6,221 bases of DNA from Clostridia bacterium. GTDB lineage: Bacteria > Bacillota > Clostridia > Oscillospirales > Acutalibacteraceae. The stretch is from NCBI GenBank assembly GCA_017502965.1, contig JAFVTZ010000145.1, positions 1-6,221 on the forward strand. The letters are read 5' to 3'. This document shows, one piece after another, positions 5,214-6,221 of this stretch. A program made the position numbers and the translations under genes. Within the stretch, counting starts at the first letter, position 1. Each line of letters opens with the position of its first letter. The notes under the pieces were generated by a model. The model saw nothing but the letters and a program-made list of their open reading frames with translations. It was not told the origin of the DNA and made no database searches.

Positions 5214-6221
5214 ATGAAAAAACGTACAGCGGTAAAGGTGATTTCTCTGCTTTCGGCGGCAGTTATAGCAACAACGGGATTTCTATTAAAATTAAACTAT
5301 GAAAAAAACGATTACCGCCTGCAACTTGAAAACGGATATTCGAGTTGTTTTGATGAATTCAATGCGGCAATAAATAATATAACTCTCACACTGAATAAGG
5401 CAAGATTTGTCACCACACCTGAGCAAATGAGCAGTATAGCGGCAAAACTTTTGTCTGAAGCGCAAACTTCAAAAACTGCTTTATCCCAACTGCCCGCAGG
5501 TGAGGAACTGACTGTGCTTAATAAGTTTTTATCTCAAGTCGGAAATTTCGCGCTTGCGGTTTCTAAAAAACTTATAAATTCACAAGAAATATCTGCAGAA
5601 GACACTGATAATTTTGATAAACTGAGCGATACTGCAAATAAAATATCCGAGGCGGTAAATGAGACCTATATAACCTATAACAATCTGGAATATTGGGCAA
5701 GCGAACTTGAAAATAAACTTGATTCTGAGATTGACAGCGAAAGCCTTTCAGCATCCCTTAGCAATATTGAAGATGAATTGTCCGATTTTCCGACCCTTGT
5801 GTATGATGGCCCTTATTCTGACCACATACTCGAAAAAGAACCTGAAATGACCTCAAAAGCAGAAGTTGTCAATGAAAATACTGCTATTTTGGCGGCGGCA
5901 AAGGTTGCAGAATGCAAAGAAAGGGATTTGAAAAACGGCGGCAGTATGGAAGGGAGTATACCATCATACCGTTTTGTAGGGGAAGGGATAACCGTGACTG
6001 TCAGCAAAAACGGGGGATATCCTGTTTTTATGAGAAGAGAAAAAGCGGCAGGCCCTACAGTAATTACCTATGAGCAGGCGATAACCAAGGCAAAAAGGTA
6101 TCTTGAAAGAATAGGTATGAATAATTTTACTGCAACCTATTATTTTTCAAATGAGGGTGTTTGCGTAATAAATTTTGCATTTGTAGACGGTGAAACGGTC
6201 TGCTATACCGACCTTTTAAGG
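5214..6221 (+). CDS. ypeB: Spore germination protein YpeB (3' end cut by window edge)
   Basis: The reading frame stays open for 336 codons to the right edge; Bacillus YpeB is about 450 residues, so roughly three quarters is visible. In Bacillus, YpeB is a spore inner-membrane or cortex-facing protein needed for stable incorporation and control of the cortex-lytic enzyme SleB. Residues 8-25 form an uncleaved N-terminal signal anchor. A helical domain follows (about 35-190) with LSQLPAG (90-96), FLSQVGNFA (105-113) and the hallmark VYDGPYSDHI (196-205). The C-terminal part holds PepSY-like repeats (about 218-276 and 285-336), including INFAFVDG (319-326) and the YTDLL block. The ATG at 5214 has an excellent AAGGAG (5201-5206) 7 bases upstream. 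The gene is monocistronic on its 5' side, after a terminator, and sleB is not upstream as it is in Bacillus. No frameshift is visible. Confidence 0.9.
   Translation, partial: MKKRTAVKVISLLSAAVIATTGFLLKLNYEKNDYRLQLENGYSSCFDEFNAAINNITLTLNKARFVTTPEQMSSIAAKLLSEAQTSKTALSQLPAGEELTVLNKFLSQVGNFALAVSKKLINSQEISAEDTDNFDKLSDTANKISEAVNETYITYNNLEYWASELENKLDSEIDSESLSASLSNIEDELSDFPTLVYDGPYSDHILEKEPEMTSKAEVVNENTAILAAAKVAECKERDLKNGGSMEGSIPSYRFVGEGITVTVSKNGGYPVFMRREKAAGPTVITYEQAITKAKRYLERIGMNNFTATYYFSNEGVCVINFAFVDGETVCYTDLLR

Overview
The window reads as chromosomal DNA from a low-to-moderate G+C, spore-forming member of the Clostridia, most likely an Oscillospiraceae/Ruminococcaceae-type gut anaerobe. This rests on clear Shine-Dalgarno sites, AT-rich intergenic DNA, a sporulation/germination gene (ypeB), a fermentative acetate kinase, and a hairpin-rich intergenic repeat of a kind I recall from such genomes. 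The genus cannot be fixed from sequence alone.

Layout. (1) Positions 1-178 have no gene. They hold a modular repeat built from a 9-base word (AATANNACT) in two orientations separated by mini-hairpins, followed by an intrinsic terminator for the minus-strand operon. (2) Positions 179-2280, minus strand, are a two-gene operon: tmcAL (tRNA-Met cytidine acetate ligase), then a DUF4380-like protein with a galactose-mutarotase-type fold. The second gene's ribosome binding site lies inside the last codons of tmcAL. (3) Positions 2281-2409 are a very AT-rich divergent intergenic region with two possible back-to-back promoters and a 15-bp palindrome between their -10 boxes. (4) Positions 2410-5113, plus strand, are ackA (acetate kinase), galK (a galactokinase-type GHMP kinase with a variant sugar-site motif) and a small cationic single-pass membrane protein, closed by a strong terminator at 5117-5151. 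(5) From 5214 to the right edge runs ypeB, a spore germination protein cut by the window edge. It has its own candidate forespore (sigma-G type) promoter that overlaps the preceding terminator.

How the genes fit. AckA makes ATP and acetate from acetyl phosphate. TmcAL, transcribed away from it, uses acetate and ATP to acetylate C34 of elongator tRNA-Met. GalK consumes ATP to phosphorylate a sugar, and the mutarotase-fold protein across the divergent promoter may also handle a sugar. The region therefore pairs acetate/energy metabolism with carbohydrate entry. ypeB belongs to a separate, sporulation-stage transcription unit, and the usual partner sleB is not directly upstream.

Two start codons were moved on Shine-Dalgarno evidence: tmcAL to a TTG at 2280 and the DUF4380-like gene to an ATG at 1111. 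galK was placed at the ATG at 3611 rather than at an upstream in-frame codon. I see no mobile element, CRISPR array, tRNA or rRNA, and no clearly novel defence or biosynthetic system. The least explained items are the modular repeat, the variant galactokinase motif and the small cationic membrane protein.
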